From a bacterium (GTDB taxonomy: Bacteria; Planctomycetota; UBA1135; GCA-002686595), in NCBI GenBank assembly GCA_030428395.1, contig JAUIDW010000020.1:1-34816 (forward strand): a DNA stretch of 34,816 nucleotides, read 5' to 3'. Each line of letters opens with the position of its first letter. The stretch's first letter is position 1. Position numbers and translations under genes: made by a program. Positions 33,565 through 34,816 of this stretch are shown in pieces. The notes below the pieces were generated by a model. That model saw only the letters and a program-made list of their open reading frames with translations. It ran no database searches and had not been told where the DNA came from.

Positions 33565-33573
33565 TTATCCACA
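33531..33573 (+). other. DnaA-box pair
   Basis: TTATCCACA at 33565-33573 is a perfect DnaA box, and TTCTCCACA at 33531-33539 differs from the TTWTNCACA consensus at one base; they lie in the same direction 34 bases apart. The first overlaps the ybeY stop codon. Two sites alone do not make an origin, but the neighbouring AT-richer patch and gene-poor interval are compatible with a DnaA-regulated site or oriC. Confidence 0.45.
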
Positions 33574-34029
33574 GTCCGGGGCGGCCTCCGCGCCCTCCCA
33601 GGGCGGGGGCTGCTCGCCGATGGCGGTCAGCACGCGGCGCTCCGCGGCGCGCATGCGGGCGCGCTCGTCGGGCTCGTGGTCGTCGTACCCGCAGAGGTGC
33701 AGGGTCCCGTGCACCACGTAGAGCAGCACCTCGACGGCCGGGTCGTGGCCCAGCTCCCCCGCCACGGCGCGGGCGCGGTCGACGCTGACGTAGAGCTCGC
33801 CCGCCGGACCGCCGCCCTCCTCGCCGAGGTCGAAGGAGATCACGTCGGTGGGCGCCGGGTCGTCCAGCCACTCGCCGTGCAGGCGCGCCAGCGTGGGGTC
33901 GTCGACGAGGACCACGGAGACCTCGACGCCCCCGCGCCCGCCGTGCTCCAGGGCGGCCTCGGCGGCGGCGCGGATGCGCGTCTCCTCCACCGGCCGGTCG
34001 GCGACCTCCCAGGCCACCGTGACGGTCAC
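33565..34029 (-). CDS. ybeY: Endoribonuclease YbeY
   Basis: The 154-residue product is the zinc endoribonuclease involved in 16S rRNA 3'-end maturation and 70S quality control. It shows the family motifs HGEWLDDPAPTDVISFDLGE and HGTLHLCGYDDH. Canonical YbeY has HxxxHxxxxxH; here His107 and His111 are present, but the third ligand position reads Asp117, with His118 immediately after. Asp, or the shifted His, may complete the metal site; similar GYDD variants are known to me from other non-proteobacterial YbeY proteins, with moderate certainty. The start is GTG at 34029, overlapping the phoH stop as GTGA, the usual phoH-ybeY coupling. Confidence 0.93.
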   Translation of the reverse strand: MTVTVAWEVADRPVEETRIRAAAEAALEHGGRGGVEVSVVLVDDPTLARLHGEWLDDPAPTDVISFDLGEEGGGPAGELYVSVDRARAVAGELGHDPAVEVLLYVVHGTLHLCGYDDHEPDERARMRAAERRVLTAIGEQPPPWEGAEAAPDCG

Positions 34030-34816
34030 GCGCCGTCCCTGTCGCGCTCCGGGCGCTCCGCCCGGGCGTCCGGCCTGCGCTCGCCGCGCGGCTCGGGCTT
34101 GCCGTCCGCGCGGGCCTCCTGGGGCGCGGGGACCTCGTAGGCGCGCACGATCTGCTCGACCAGGGGGTGGCGGACGATGTCGCGCTTGTCGAACTCGACC
34201 ACGCCGACGTCCTCCTGGAAGCTCTTCAGGCGCCCGACCGCGTCCATCAGGCCGCTCTTGCGGTCGCGCTCGAGGTCGACCTGGCTGGGGTCGCCGGTGA
34301 CGACCATGCGCGAGCCCTCGCCGAGCCGCGTCAGGAACATCTTCATCTGGGGGATGGTCGTGTTCTGCCCCTCGTCGAGCACGACGAAGGCGTTCGAGAG
34401 CGTGCGGCCGCGCATGTAGGCGAGCGGTGCGACCTCGATCACGGCGTCCTCCTCCATGCGCGCGAGCACGTCCGCGTCCAGCAGCGCGTGCAGCGCGTCG
34501 TAGACCGGGCGCATGTACGGGTCGACCTTGGCCTGCAGGTCGCCGGGCAGGAAGCCCAGGTTCTCGCCGGCCTCGACCACCGGTCGCGTGACGATCAGGC
34601 GCCGCACCTCGCCCTCGGCCAGGGCGCGCAGGGCGCAGCCCACCGCGAGGAACGTCTTGCCCGTGCCCGCCGGACCGAGGCCAAAGGTCAGGGCGCGCTT
34701 GCCGATCAGGTCGACGTAGCGGCGCTGGTTCTCCGTGCGCGGCTCGAAGGCGCCGACGCGGAAGGCGCGCACCCGCGGGCCGCGGTCGCGCCGGGTCGCC
34801 ACGGCGGCGGTCGCCC
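34026..34816 (-). CDS. phoH: PhoH-family ATPase, partial at the right edge
   Basis: The visible about 263 codons carry the PhoH (PhoL) ATPase core: [20 protein letters not shown], Walker [29 protein letters not shown], a Walker B region with [11 protein letters not shown], and [12 protein letters not shown]. The protein ends in a charged low-complexity tail. PhoH proteins of this type are partners of YbeY in RNA metabolism. A GTG at 34802 could start translation, but the frame is open to the window edge and the family normally has about 80-100 more N-terminal residues, so the true start probably lies outside. It overlaps ybeY by four bases. Confidence 0.93.
   Translation of the reverse strand, partial: ATAAVATRRDRGPRVRAFRVGAFEPRTENQRRYVDLIGKRALTFGLGPAGTGKTFLAVGCALRALAEGEVRRLIVTRPVVEAGENLGFLPGDLQAKVDPYMRPVYDALHALLDADVLARMEEDAVIEVAPLAYMRGRTLSNAFVVLDEGQNTTIPQMKMFLTRLGEGSRMVVTGDPSQVDLERDRKSGLMDAVGRLKSFQEDVGVVEFDKRDIVRHPLVEQIVRAYEVPAPQEARADGKPEPRGERRPDARAERPERDRDGA

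Noticed and set aside
33203-33871. Open frames across the interval between the sigma gene and ybeY
   Set aside because: Arg-rich, no family resemblance, and third-position GC is not elevated.
1-34816. CRISPR arrays, insertion sequences, integrases and phage genes
   Set aside because: No regularly spaced repeats, transposase motifs or integrase-like genes were found on either strand.

Overview
This is a GC-rich (roughly 75% by eye) bacterial chromosome segment. Real genes stand out by near-exclusive G or C at third codon positions and by recognisable families; long open frames on the opposite strand are composition artefacts. The mix suggests a planctomycete: BlaI/M56 pair, ECF sigma with zinc anti-sigma, tandem carboxypeptidase-regulatory modules, SUMF1-like protein, membrane Ser/Thr kinase with a repeat-like C-terminus, a TatT-type TRAP system, KdsA (implying lipopolysaccharide) and PhoH-YbeY. 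Myxococcota remains possible. No rRNA, tRNA, CRISPR array, insertion sequence or prophage gene was recognised.

Layout. 1-3156 (minus): lipoprotein, ECF sigma factor and zf-HC2 anti-sigma linked by ATGA overlaps, then blaI behind a pair of operator-like dyads, then an M56/BlaR1-like gene that runs off the left edge and changes frame near base 140. 3293-7905 (plus): a TPR lipoprotein and a 1141-residue membrane-anchored beta-sandwich repeat protein with a strong hairpin just before its start. 7913-12264: RluA/RluD-type pseudouridine synthase (minus), HD-GYP response regulator (plus) and SUMF1-like protein (plus) ending in a clear hairpin terminator. 12412-16886 (minus): valS and an overlapping TTG-start GT39-like membrane protein. 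17166-18200 (plus): an unrecognised protein with a threefold repeat. 18598-22476 (minus): complete TRAP operon tatT-dctP-dctQM, with Q and M fused. 22588-23541 (minus): RmlD-like reductase. 23653-27453 (plus): lipid kinase, kdsA and Ser/Thr kinase in tight succession. 27478-29355 (minus): secreted DUF3352-like protein with a near-consensus sigma-54 promoter. 29579-31648 (minus): NifU-like scaffold plus sigma-54 activator. 32262-33074 (minus): WhiG/FliA-type sigma factor. 33565-34816 (minus): phoH (partial) and ybeY.

The most interesting part is 31649-32261, which lacks a convincing protein gene. On the plus strand it has a plausible promoter, a chain of hairpins, five copies of TGGGGA that all fall in predicted loops or junctions, and an excellent intrinsic terminator with a T tract. 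I read it as a structured non-coding RNA of about 395 nt of no family I recognise; its design resembles protein-sequestering RNAs of the CsrB/Rsm type, but that function is inference. Second in interest are the sigma-54 promoter and activator with the NifU-like gene, the threefold-repeat protein, and a 490-bp gene-poor interval with a perfect DnaA box and dense CGAAC/GTTCG motifs.
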